Position numbers and translations under genes: made by a program. From the NCBI GenBank assembly GCA_021741145.1, contig JAIOYK010000048.1:1-44840 (forward strand): a stretch of DNA of 44,840 nt, in the 5' to 3' direction. This DNA comes from Rhodospirillum sp. (GTDB lineage: Bacteria > Pseudomonadota > Alphaproteobacteria > Rhodospirillales > Rhodospirillaceae). Positions 26,474 through 36,190 of the stretch are shown one piece after another. Numbering within the stretch: position 1 is the first letter of the stretch; each line of letters starts with the position of its first letter. The notes under the pieces are model-generated. The model was not told where the DNA came from and did not search any database. It saw only the letters and a list, made by a program, of their open reading frames with translations.

Positions 26474-26596
26474 ATTCGGTCCGCCTTATGTGATCTTGTC
26501 ACGGAAGGCCCGTCGAAAAAGGCGTAAACTCTTTCCATTCGAACACATGCCCGGTGTCCAACCGTCGGGCGAACCCCTGAACGGAGAGAGACTGTC

Positions 26597-26785
26597 ATGA
26601 CAAAGAATGTTGGAGGGGTCGATCGGATCCTGCGCGCCATCGTTGGAATCGTCCTGATCGCCCTGGCGGCGACCGGGACCGTGGGTGTCTGGGGCTATAT
26701 CGGCGTGCTGCCGCTGGTTACCGCCGCCCTCGGTTGGTGCCCGGCCTACCTGCCCTTCGGGATCAAGACCTGCAAGACCTCCTGA
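26597..26785 (+). CDS. Small DUF2892 membrane protein
   Basis: A 62-residue protein with two transmembrane helices: an N-terminal amphipathic KNVGGVDRILRAIVGIVLIAL and a second hydrophobic stretch YIGVLPLVTAALGWCPAYLP with the DUF2892 signature 'GWCP.Y...G..TC'. This is the membrane part also found in the rhodanese YgaP. The two cysteines (GWCP and KTCK) may matter for sulfur or redox chemistry; that is conjecture. GGAGAGAG 7 bases before the ATG is a strong ribosome binding site. A strong intrinsic terminator follows. Confidence 0.88.
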   Translation: MTKNVGGVDRILRAIVGIVLIALAATGTVGVWGYIGVLPLVTAALGWCPAYLPFGIKTCKTS

Positions 26786-26805
26786 TCCCGCCCCGCGTGA
26801 TCAAC

Positions 26806-26843
26806 AAAAGCCCGGCCCGGCGGAGTCTCCGGGCCGGGCTTTT
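26806..26843. terminator. Strong bidirectional rho-independent terminator
   Basis: A 15-bp perfect inverted repeat, with arms AAAAGCCCGGCCCGG and CCGGGCCGGGCTTTT, and an 8-base loop, ends in a T-run on the plus strand and in a T-run on the minus strand as well. It closes the kdsB/pheA/DUF2892 region, 20 bases after the last stop codon. Confidence 0.92.
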
Positions 26844-26862
26844 GTCTTGAAAGAGGCGTCTC

Positions 26863-26999
26863 ATACCAGCCCACGATGAGCGTGACTCATCGCGGGCTGG
26901 AAGCGGCTGACCAGCCGCCGCGCCTTCTGGCGCGTAAAGCCCGCGTGGCGTTTGAACGCGATACAAGGGGCTTGGGTTTCAACCCATGCACCTTGGTAT
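26863..26999. repeat. 137-bp multi-hairpin element with ATACCA/TGGTAT ends
   Basis: The stretch is bounded by ATACCA (26863-26868) and TGGTAT (26994-26999) and consists almost wholly of adjacent inverted repeats: 15-bp arms with one mismatch (26866-26880 and 26886-26900); GCGGCTG/CAGCCGC (26903-26918); CGCGCC-ttct-GGCGCG (26919-26934); AAGCCC/GGGCTT (26937-26973) enclosing GCGTT/AACGC; and TGGGTT/AACCCA (26973-26986). It has no coding sense. Its right end supplies the last base of the stop codon of the leftward gene. It could be a MITE, a REP-like intergenic repeat, or a structured RNA. Only one copy is in this window. Confidence 0.6.
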
Positions 27000-29674
27000 C
27001 AATAGCTGGGGATCAGTCGTTCCAGGTAGTCCCGCTCCGGCTGGACGCGGTCCGGATCGTTGGCCCGGCGCCGCAGTTCATCCAGGATATCCCGGGCCCG
27101 CTGGGCCTCCGTGCCGCCGGGCAGCGTGACCCGGCCGTTGTTCATGTTTCCCCGGCCCAGGGGATCCTGATTCGGTTGGGATTGGGCGCCGGGCTGGTTC
27201 CCCGGCATGGGGATCATCATCGGCATGGGGTTCCCCATGGCCCGCATCATCGACCGCACGGCCGACCGATTGCCTTTCGACAACAGCTCCAAGGCCCGTC
27301 CCTGGGCGTCCAACGCACCGGGACGGTCCCCTTGCTTGAGCATGGCCCGGGCCTCGCCCATGGCCAAGGCGGCGTCGCCCAGGTCCCGGGGGATCTGGTT
27401 GGTTTTTTCCCCCAACTCTCCCAGGAGGGATTCGAGCCGCTGGGCCAGTGCTTGCTGTTGGCGGGCCAGGGCTTCGCTGTCTCCGCCAGCCATGGGAGGC
27501 GGAGCGGCCAGGGGCGCGCCCAGCAGGTTGGCTCCTTGATCGCCGGGGAAGGGGAGGTTGCCTTGCTCCGCCCGGCGGTCCTGGTCCCGCTGGAAGGTAT
27601 CCTCCATCAGGGTGGCCTGATCCTGGCGCAGGGCGGTCAGGGCCTCGGACAGGGCGCGCATCTCCTCCATCGCCTTGGCCATTTCCGGGGTCATGTCCAT
27701 GGCGCGGAGGGACCGCATCTGGTCCACCATTTGCTCCAATTGGGCGAGCATGTTCTTGACGGCGTCCTTGGCGCCCAGGCGGTTCATTTGCTCCATGTCG
27801 CGCAGCAATTGGTCCATGGCGCCCGGATCCAGGGTGGGGGCCATATCCGTCATCAGGGGGGGCATTTGGCCGGACAGGTGGGGCAGGGACTCGGCCAGGG
27901 CCCGAAGCATGGCGGTCATCGCCTCCCGGGTCTCGCGGAGCAGGCGCGCGATGTCCTCCTGACTGGGATCGCCGGAAAGGGCCTCTTTCAGGCGATCGTT
28001 CAGGCGGTCCAGGTCGGCGGTGGCCCGGGACAGGGAGCCTTCCTCCAGCCGCAGGGCGGCGGACCAGAGCAGGGCGCGGACCCGCTCCACGTCGCTGTCC
28101 TCGCGGAACCGGGCCAGGTGGAAGCGGACCGTGCGCAGGGCCAGGAAGACCGAAAGCTGGCCATCCAGCGCCCCGGGGCGGAGGGTAAGGCCATCCAAGG
28201 CCCTTAGGACGCGCCAATAATAATGGGGATTGTCCGTGAAAAATTTCCGTTGGGCGATGATGGCCTTGGCGACCGGATGGGTGAAGGCCCGTTCCGGCAG
28301 GGTGAAAACGTCTGGATCCCCCTGGGTGACGGTGCCTCGGACATCCTCGGCCACGGGAAAGAGCCCCACGGTCCGCCCAGCCCAGCGGTGGGCGGCCAGG
28401 TCCGGCGTGACCCGGGCGGTCAGGGGACCCTTGGCCCCGGCGCGCAGGGGCAACGCGATGGCCAGGACCGACTCCTGGTCCTCTGGCAAGGGGGTGACAG
28501 GGCGGATGTCGACCCGGGCCGACGCCAGTCCGTAATCGTCGGACAGGGTCAGGGACAGGTGGGTCCGCCCCCGGTCATCGCCCTTGGGATCCTCGGTGAA
28601 GGCGATGGTGGGCGGGGCGTCGGGGACGACCTCCAGGGGACGGTCCACGAGGGTTTCCCCCTCCAAGTCGAGGGTCAGGCGCCCTCCCCGGGTCAGGGTA
28701 CCCTCGGCGCGCAGGGTGTTTTCATCCAGGGGTGTCAGGGGCACATCCCGATCACCCAGGCGGACCGTCGCCGGTTTCGCGTCGGTCAGATCCTGGCCGT
28801 GGACCATGGCCAGGATGGTCGTCCCTTCAGGGACGCGCAGGGGAGGTATCCCTTCAGGGACGCGCAGGGGAGGTATCCCTTCAGGGACGCGCAGGGGAGG
28901 TATCCCTTCAGGAACGCGCAGGGGAGGCTCCCCTTCCCTCGGTGGAGCGCTGGCCTCCGCCAGGGCGGTATCGATCCGGATCGGAGGCTGACCGGTGTAC
29001 TCGGGGGGGGTCAGCCAGAGGCGCGCCACGGGCGCCATCCGTTCGGGCAGGATCGGAGGGGAGAGGAAGGCGGCGAGTCTCTCGCCAGGATCCCGATAGC
29101 CGGCGGCGAGGCCCACAGCCAGGAACAGCAAGGGCAGGACGCGCAGGCTCCAGGGGTCCAACTCGGTCAGTCGCGACCGGGGCCATCGCGGTCGGAGGGC
29201 GCGGGCGGAGCGGGCCATGGTTCGCCGGTGGGCCCGCCAAAGCAGGGCGCCGAAGGGGTCGGTTCCCCCCAGGGCGAGGTGATCCGTGGCCGCGGTCAGG
29301 GGACGGTGTTGGATATCCTCGCCGGTTTCCAGATGGTGCCAGGCATCCTCCCGCCGGGGCCAGCGGATCTGGCGGAGGCCGAGTCCCAGGGTGGCGACCG
29401 TCGCCAGGAGCAGAAGCAGAAGCAGGACCAAGTGGACCCAGGGGGGCAGGGTCGCCGTCAGGCCGGAGAAGCCCAGGGCCAGCGCCGTGCCGAGGACACA
29501 GGCCAGGATCCAAAAGGCCTGCCAAAGCCGCTCCCAAAGAAGGACAAGCCGACTCGTCGCCAACCAGACGGAGGAGACTGGGATGGCCGGGGTGGGACGG
29601 GGCGACCCCGCCGGATCCTCGGGGTGCGTCGTGTTGGCGGAGCGTTGACGGTGATCCCCGGTCTTCTGGGCCAT
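26999..29674 (-). CDS. TIGR02302/DUF4175-like large membrane protein
   Basis: An 891-residue protein found in alphaproteobacteria, with no known function. Near the N-terminus there are two hydrophobic helices (LWQAFWILACVLGTALALGF; WVHLVLLLLLLLATVATLGL) and a third around 180-195 (VLPLLFLAVGLAAGY). The middle is a beta-rich extracytoplasmic part; the last 400 residues are a helical, Met/Gln-rich, low-complexity region (MAKAMEEMRALSEALTALRQ, then MPMMIPMPGNQPGAQSQPNQ). Between residues 249 and 284 the unit GIPPLRVPE is repeated almost exactly, a feature not expected in the family. The C-terminus RDYLERLIPSY stops where the 137-bp hairpin element begins and differs from the basic ending I recall for relatives. 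The ATG has GGGAGG upstream and the gene is divergent from secA. Confidence 0.82.
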   Translation of the reverse strand: MAQKTGDHRQRSANTTHPEDPAGSPRPTPAIPVSSVWLATSRLVLLWERLWQAFWILACVLGTALALGFSGLTATLPPWVHLVLLLLLLLATVATLGLGLRQIRWPRREDAWHHLETGEDIQHRPLTAATDHLALGGTDPFGALLWRAHRRTMARSARALRPRWPRSRLTELDPWSLRVLPLLFLAVGLAAGYRDPGERLAAFLSPPILPERMAPVARLWLTPPEYTGQPPIRIDTALAEASAPPREGEPPLRVPEGIPPLRVPEGIPPLRVPEGIPPLRVPEGTTILAMVHGQDLTDAKPATVRLGDRDVPLTPLDENTLRAEGTLTRGGRLTLDLEGETLVDRPLEVVPDAPPTIAFTEDPKGDDRGRTHLSLTLSDDYGLASARVDIRPVTPLPEDQESVLAIALPLRAGAKGPLTARVTPDLAAHRWAGRTVGLFPVAEDVRGTVTQGDPDVFTLPERAFTHPVAKAIIAQRKFFTDNPHYYWRVLRALDGLTLRPGALDGQLSVFLALRTVRFHLARFREDSDVERVRALLWSAALRLEEGSLSRATADLDRLNDRLKEALSGDPSQEDIARLLRETREAMTAMLRALAESLPHLSGQMPPLMTDMAPTLDPGAMDQLLRDMEQMNRLGAKDAVKNMLAQLEQMVDQMRSLRAMDMTPEMAKAMEEMRALSEALTALRQDQATLMEDTFQRDQDRRAEQGNLPFPGDQGANLLGAPLAAPPPMAGGDSEALARQQQALAQRLESLLGELGEKTNQIPRDLGDAALAMGEARAMLKQGDRPGALDAQGRALELLSKGNRSAVRSMMRAMGNPMPMMIPMPGNQPGAQSQPNQDPLGRGNMNNGRVTLPGGTEAQRARDILDELRRRANDPDRVQPERDYLERLIPSY
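28822..28929. repeat. In-frame 27-bp tandem repeat, four units
   Basis: Units at 28822-28848, 28849-28875 and 28876-28902 are identical; the fourth (28903-28929) differs at its end and in one internal base. Each encodes nine residues (PLRVPEGIP in register) of the TIGR02302-like protein, so changes in copy number keep the frame. Near-identity points to recent expansion by slippage or unequal crossing-over. Confidence 0.9.
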
Positions 29675-29895
29675 GGGCCTCCCTTTCCTCTTTCCAAGGG
29701 AGATGGGGAGGGAGGAGGGGGGACGGCAAGGTCCAACCCGCGTTTTCCCGGTATTGGCCCTGGGACCTTTGGTGGCTTTCGGGGCGCATTCGTTGACAGG
29801 GGGGCTCCCCCGCTCTATCTCTTCGCCGACGTCCGTCCGGCTCCGCGCCGGCGCTTTGCCCTGCCCGCACCCAAATCACGAGCCTCGAGGTACAT

Positions 29896-32604
<2,709 letters not shown>

Positions 32605-32661
32605 CGTCTTCCCGGGGGACCGGACTCCGGTTTCAACGGGAGACGGGTGTTCTAATCCTCT

Positions 32662-32685
32662 AGGGACCCATGTCTAAGGGTCCCT
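32662..32685 (+). terminator. Hairpin downstream of secA
   Basis: A perfect 8-bp stem, AGGGACCC / GGGTCCCT, with an 8-base loop lies 57 bases past the secA stop. It is followed by TTGTGC rather than a true T-run, so its strength as a terminator is uncertain. TTGTGC, then 17 bases, then TTAGAC could be a weak -35/-10 pair for the small gene downstream. Confidence 0.55.
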
Positions 32686-32748
32686 TGTGCGTCCTGGGGG
32701 ATCGGCGTTAGACTCCCTTTGGTCCAACCGCGAACGGAGGGATAGGTC

Positions 32749-32955
32749 ATGGAAGCCAGTACGGCGTCGACCCTGGAAAGTGCAGTGGCCCTGATGCGGG
32801 CCCAGACGAGTATGCTCAAGATGGGAATAGCGGCGGAGCAAAATGCCGTCGGGATTCTTGGCCAAGGTGTCGCGAACACCCAGGCCGCGGCGGAGAGCGC
32901 GACCCAGTCGCCGCCCGGTCCCGGCAAGGGGCAGGTGGTGGATGTGAGTGCCTGA
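32749..32955 (+). CDS. Putative small motility protein (YjfB-like)
   Basis: A 68-residue protein with an N-terminal alanine-rich amphipathic helix (TLESAVALMRAQTSMLKMGI), a second helical part (AEQNAVGILGQGVANTQAAA) and a Gly/Pro tail that ends GKGQVVDVSA. This arrangement resembles the small 'putative motility protein' family (PF14070, YjfB), which is common near flagellar genes; the match is by eye and tentative. GGAGGGATAGG ahead of the ATG gives a good ribosome binding site. It is followed by another small gene and may be transcribed with it. Confidence 0.65.
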   Translation: MEASTASTLESAVALMRAQTSMLKMGIAAEQNAVGILGQGVANTQAAAESATQSPPGPGKGQVVDVSA

Positions 32956-33016
32956 TCGGGCCTGACGGATCGGCGACGGTTTTCTTTTATTCGCGCATGG
33001 TAGGGTGTGATTGGGC

Positions 33017-33316
33017 ATGGCGAAGGACCCAACGGGGATTGGCGGCGATTTTCGAAGGCCCGCCGCGGGTCCCACCCCCACGTCCCGCCCTGTGCCTGGG
33101 CGCGTGCGTCCGGCCGGTGCCCCAACGCCCTCTCGGGCGCCATCGCCTGTCGACGCGGTGGAGCCTCGCCGCATCACTTCCATTCCCGAGAAATCGGCGC
33201 GTCCCCGGCCCAGCCGAATCGATGGCGGCGGATTCGCGAGCCGTTTCGTGGTGGCTGATGGCGTGCGATATGATTTGACCGCCCCGCGCGGGACCTATGT
33301 CAACGTCCTGATTTGA
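33017..33316 (+). CDS. Small Pro/Arg-rich protein with conserved-looking C-terminus, unknown function
   Basis: A 99-residue product. The first two thirds are disordered and rich in Pro, Arg and Ser; the last 25 residues (ASRFVVADGVRYDLTAPRGT, then YVNVLI) look like a folded beta segment. An in-frame TTG at 33011 is an alternative start, and no strong ribosome binding site is visible. It begins 61 bases after the putative motility gene and ends 10 bases before the NUDIX gene, which supports a real gene in an operon-like row. I do not recognise the family. Confidence 0.5.
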   Translation: MAKDPTGIGGDFRRPAAGPTPTSRPVPGRVRPAGAPTPSRAPSPVDAVEPRRITSIPEKSARPRPSRIDGGGFASRFVVADGVRYDLTAPRGTYVNVLI

Positions 33317-33326
33317 TGGGGGCGCC

Positions 33327-33860
33327 GTGAATCAGTCCGTTCCCCCAATCGACCCCACATTTACCCCGTGTGTCCCCGATGGGGATGACCGGGAGCGATT
33401 GGTCTGCGACACCTGTGGCTACGTTCGCTACGACAATCCCAAGATCATCGTTGGCGCCATTTGTACCTGGGAAGATCGCTTCCTTCTGGTGCGCCGGGCC
33501 ATCGAACCCCGGGTCGGCTACTGGTCCATGCCCGCGGGCTACATGGAACTGGGGGAATCGACCCAGGACGGCGCCGCCCGGGAAGTCTGGGAGGAAGCGA
33601 AGGCCAGGGTCCGCGTGGGGGCTCTTCTGGCCGTCTATAATTTGGCCCGGATCAGTCAGGTCCATTTGATCTACCGGGCGGAGATGCTCTCGCCCGACCA
33701 CGCGCCGGGAATCGAAAGTCAGGAAACGCTTCTGGTGCCTTGGACCGAGATTCCCTGGAGCGATCTGGCCTATCCCACCGTGGAATGGGCTCTGCGACAG
33801 TACCGGGACACGGCCCATCTGGACGCATTCGCCCCCATGGGAAACCTGGACGCCCGATAG
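33327..33860 (+). CDS. NUDIX hydrolase with N-terminal zinc-ribbon-like segment
   Basis: A 177-residue hydrolase that would cleave a nucleoside diphosphate linked to another group. The Nudix box runs GYMELGESTQDGAAREVWEE (from G71) and ends AKA, where the consensus has a glycine; the catalytic residues of the R-E-x-x-E-E core (R85, E86, E89, E90) are present. The N-terminus RLVCDTCGYVRYDNP resembles the zinc-ribbon start of NudC/ADP-ribose pyrophosphatase-like members, though only one Cys pair is clear. Start is GTG 33327. Substrate is unknown; NADH or ADP-ribose are the usual ones for this architecture. Confidence 0.9.
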   Translation: MNQSVPPIDPTFTPCVPDGDDRERLVCDTCGYVRYDNPKIIVGAICTWEDRFLLVRRAIEPRVGYWSMPAGYMELGESTQDGAAREVWEEAKARVRVGALLAVYNLARISQVHLIYRAEMLSPDHAPGIESQETLLVPWTEIPWSDLAYPTVEWALRQYRDTAHLDAFAPMGNLDAR

Positions 33861-33875
33861 GCTTGGTTTTTCGAT

Positions 33876-34514
33876 TTACGAAGCGAGTGTGATCTCCACC
33901 CGTTCCTTTCCCCCGCCGATGTTTTTCCGCTTCAGATGGATCCGTCCGACCTCACCGGCTCGGCGCAGGTGGGTGCCGCCACAGGGCACCTGGGCGAAAC
34001 CCGCGATGCTCCAACAACGGCGAAGGGCGGCTTCGTCCGAAAAGGTACTGGCGATGGGCGGATCCGCGTCCACCAGGGCGTCGAATCGGGCGAGGATTTC
34101 CGGAAAAGTCGGCGCGATGGTTCCCTCGAACAGGAAATCGATCCGCGCTTTTGTCTCGGCGATATGGGCGCCGATCTTCTCCAGGCCTGGAAAGGCCTTG
34201 TAATAAAGCTCCAGGACGATTTCGGCGGCGAAATGCAGCCGCATGAGGGCCTGGCGTCGTGGCCAGTCAAGGACGGTTGTCACGCTGTCGCCGACCCTAA
34301 ATGGAGGCGACTCGGCGAGGGTATAGACGATCTCCGGACCCAGAATCTGGGCTCTGGTCACGGGAATACCCCCGATGGTGCCCTTGTCCGACTCCTGTCC
34401 GCCGGATTCGGCGAAGAAGATGGTGGCCTCCAGGGTCACGTCTTGCCCGTGGACGGACGCAACGCGGGACTCCAGGTGGGTTCGGTAGGGGTCGGTCCAG
34501 AAAAGGCGTTCCAT
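33876..34514 (-). CDS. AlaX-type alanyl-tRNA editing protein
   Basis: A 212-residue free-standing editing domain that hydrolyses mischarged Ser- or Gly-tRNA(Ala). It is related to the second half of AlaRS: FFAESGGQESDKGTI is the AlaRS-like N-terminal segment, and the metal site shows C178-G-G-T-H182 (QVPCGGTHLRRAGEVG). The first metal motif, usually H-x-x-x-H, reads H94-F-A-A-E98, so the second histidine is a glutamate. ATG 34514 is chosen from homology and has GAGGAG 11 bases upstream; the frame is open further but makes no sense as protein. It lies 20 bases downstream of a dehydrogenase gene and is probably co-transcribed with it. It converges with the NUDIX gene. Confidence 0.88.
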   Translation of the reverse strand: MERLFWTDPYRTHLESRVASVHGQDVTLEATIFFAESGGQESDKGTIGGIPVTRAQILGPEIVYTLAESPPFRVGDSVTTVLDWPRRQALMRLHFAAEIVLELYYKAFPGLEKIGAHIAETKARIDFLFEGTIAPTFPEILARFDALVDADPPIASTFSDEAALRRCWSIAGFAQVPCGGTHLRRAGEVGRIHLKRKNIGGGKERVEITLAS

Positions 34515-34534
34515 GGATTGTCTGTCTCCTCGAT

Positions 34535-35374
34535 TCATCGGTCCACTGGAGGCATGTCTTTCAGGCCCTCCAGGACGGCGGTTTCGAAGGCATTGGGATC
34601 CCGGCCTTCGGTGCTCAGGACGGTGGTCAGATAGGCCTTCACATCCTTTTCGAGAATGCCCATGGTATTGCCCTTCTCCCACCCCTCGTTGGCCCAGGAG
34701 ATTCGCTCGTAGTTGGTGCCAAACCACGTGCCGCCGCTGCTGGAGGCCATGACATCTCGCAAGGTCCGCCAATCCAGACCCAAACTGTCCGCGGCGGAGA
34801 AGGCGCGACGGACAGCCACCACCGTACTGGCTGCCACGAAGTTGTTCAGGACTTTCACCGTCATTCCAGCACCCAACGGGCCAAGGCGATGGATGGCCCG
34901 CGCCATGGGAGTGAAAAGGGGTTCGAGGGCTTCCGTCGTGTCCGGGGGGCCGCCCATCATCACCGTCAGGGTTCCCTCTTCCGCGGCGATGGGGGCGCCG
35001 GAAATGGCGGCGTCCACGGTGACGACATCCCGGGGAAGGCGCGCGGCGATCTCAAGGACGTCGACCGGGGCCAATGTGGAGCAAATGACAAAGACCTTTG
35101 GGTAGGGTGTGCTCGCGAAAAGACCGTCTTCACCAAAGCACAGGGTTTCCGTTTCGATCCGGTCGCGCACGACCGAGAGAACCACCGGACAGCGCGCCGC
35201 CATCTTCCGGGGGGAGGGCAGCATGCGCGCGGCGAAGGCGCCAAATTCGGTCAAAGGCCTGATGTCCAGCCCCCAGCAATCCAAACCCGCGGTGGTCAGG
35301 CGGCGGGCCATGGGCAGGCCCATGGCACCGCATCCGGCAATCCCGACAGGGTCGGAAAATGTTCGATTCCTCAA
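34535..35374 (-). CDS. NAD(P)-dependent beta-hydroxyacid dehydrogenase (HIBADH superfamily), divergent
   Basis: A 279-residue oxidoreductase with a Rossmann fold (GIAGCGAMGLPMARRL, 11-26), the substrate segment DAAISGAPIAAEEGTL (121-135) and the catalytic lysine K174 in MTVKVLNNF. Compared with the relative at 10016-10939, the substrate loop has A-I-S-G-A-P in place of A-P-V-S-G-G, so its substrate is probably different. Start is TTG 35374, the only start in the frame that keeps the Rossmann strand. It lies directly upstream of the AlaX-type gene. Function beyond the family is not known. Confidence 0.86.
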   Translation of the reverse strand: MRNRTFSDPVGIAGCGAMGLPMARRLTTAGLDCWGLDIRPLTEFGAFAARMLPSPRKMAARCPVVLSVVRDRIETETLCFGEDGLFASTPYPKVFVICSTLAPVDVLEIAARLPRDVVTVDAAISGAPIAAEEGTLTVMMGGPPDTTEALEPLFTPMARAIHRLGPLGAGMTVKVLNNFVAASTVVAVRRAFSAADSLGLDWRTLRDVMASSSGGTWFGTNYERISWANEGWEKGNTMGILEKDVKAYLTTVLSTEGRDPNAFETAVLEGLKDMPPVDR

Positions 35375-35561
35375 ACGGCCTACTCCATGAGAGGTATTCT
35401 AGGGGAGACAGTTGGTCGCCTATTGGCTAAAATGACTCGACCGACGTTCGGAAGGACAGGGCCGGATAGAAAATGGGTTTACAGAACCATGCCGGTCGCC
35501 TCGTTATCAAAACCGCGGGGGGAGTGAACCCCCGGCAATGCCATGGGAACAAAGCCGGGGT

Positions 35562-36038
35562 ATGAACGACTACGATATCTTTCGCGAAAAAGTTCAGGGT
35601 CGGAATATAAACCCAGAAACCCTGCTCGCGACCGATTATCTCAATCACTTCAATGAAGTTATCATGCTCCTTGAAATGGTGCCGGATATGCCCGACATCC
35701 TTGAGGATTGCAAGGAATGGCGCCCGAAATCCTACCAGGACCATTTTCGCGACAGCAGTTTTTCCGATAAGAATCTGGCCATCGAGGCCTATGAGCACGC
35801 TCCGGCTCAATATAAGATTCCTTTCGAGGAAACCCTGGAGCAAATGAATTTTATCGCCGTCCAGTCCATCGAGCGGGTTGATCGAGCTCTGAACGATGGG
35901 GAGGAGGATGTCGCCGGGGAACGGGCACGCACCGCCAGCCGCAACCTCCAGAAACTCATGGATGTGGCCAGTTCCATCATTCACGGTGCTCAGAAGACCA
36001 TGGGGCAGTCGGAAATCGACGCGATGTTGGATTTGTAG
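35562..36038 (+). CDS. Helical protein with C-terminal EIDAML motif, possible response-regulator partner
   Basis: A 158-residue soluble protein, mostly helical, acidic, and with no transmembrane segment. The body has two long helices (about 95-118, FEETLEQMNFIAVQSIERVD; about 122-145, ARTASRNLQKLMDVASSIIH). The last eleven residues, GQSEIDAMLDL, match the pattern of the FliM N-terminal peptide (S-Q-x-E-I-D-A-L-L) and of the CheZ C-terminal peptide, both of which bind phospho-CheY. The catalytic glutamine region of CheZ is not evident. So I read it as a possible CheY-binding or CheZ-like protein; this is an inference from a short motif. Start ATG 35562 follows GGGG closely; an in-frame ATG at 35538 is possible. 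Confidence 0.72.
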   Translation: MNDYDIFREKVQGRNINPETLLATDYLNHFNEVIMLLEMVPDMPDILEDCKEWRPKSYQDHFRDSSFSDKNLAIEAYEHAPAQYKIPFEETLEQMNFIAVQSIERVDRALNDGEEDVAGERARTASRNLQKLMDVASSIIHGAQKTMGQSEIDAMLDL

Positions 36039-36124
36039 TGCATTGATCCAAACGAAGGCTTCAGCCAGAGTTTGGAACGTTGGTCCACAAACAACCACCT
36101 CGTGTCCCGCGCGACGACTCTTTT

Positions 36125-36180
36125 GACGGCCTCGGTGCCCGAGCGACGGCGTCGGTGCCCGAGCGGGCTGGTTTCAGCCC
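36125..36180. repeat. 20-bp tandem repeat plus hairpin between convergent genes
   Basis: GACGGCCTCGGTGCCCGAGC (36125-36144) is repeated with one change at 36145-36164; each unit can fold back on itself (CTCGG-tgc-CCGAG). The stem GGGCTG-gttt-CAGCCC (36165-36180) follows. The array lies between the EIDAML gene and the leftward haemoglobin gene and probably acts in 3'-end formation. Just before it, CCAAAC and GTTTGG around 36048-36075 form another stem. Confidence 0.6.
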
Positions 36181-36190
36181 CCGCTCCGGT

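Noticed and set aside
26806-26843. Part of the multi-hairpin element
   Set aside because: It has T-runs on both sides and the usual spacing behind a gene, so it is a separate terminator.
28822-28929. CRISPR-like array
   Set aside because: The units are directly adjacent with no spacers, lie in frame in a coding region, and no cas gene is present.
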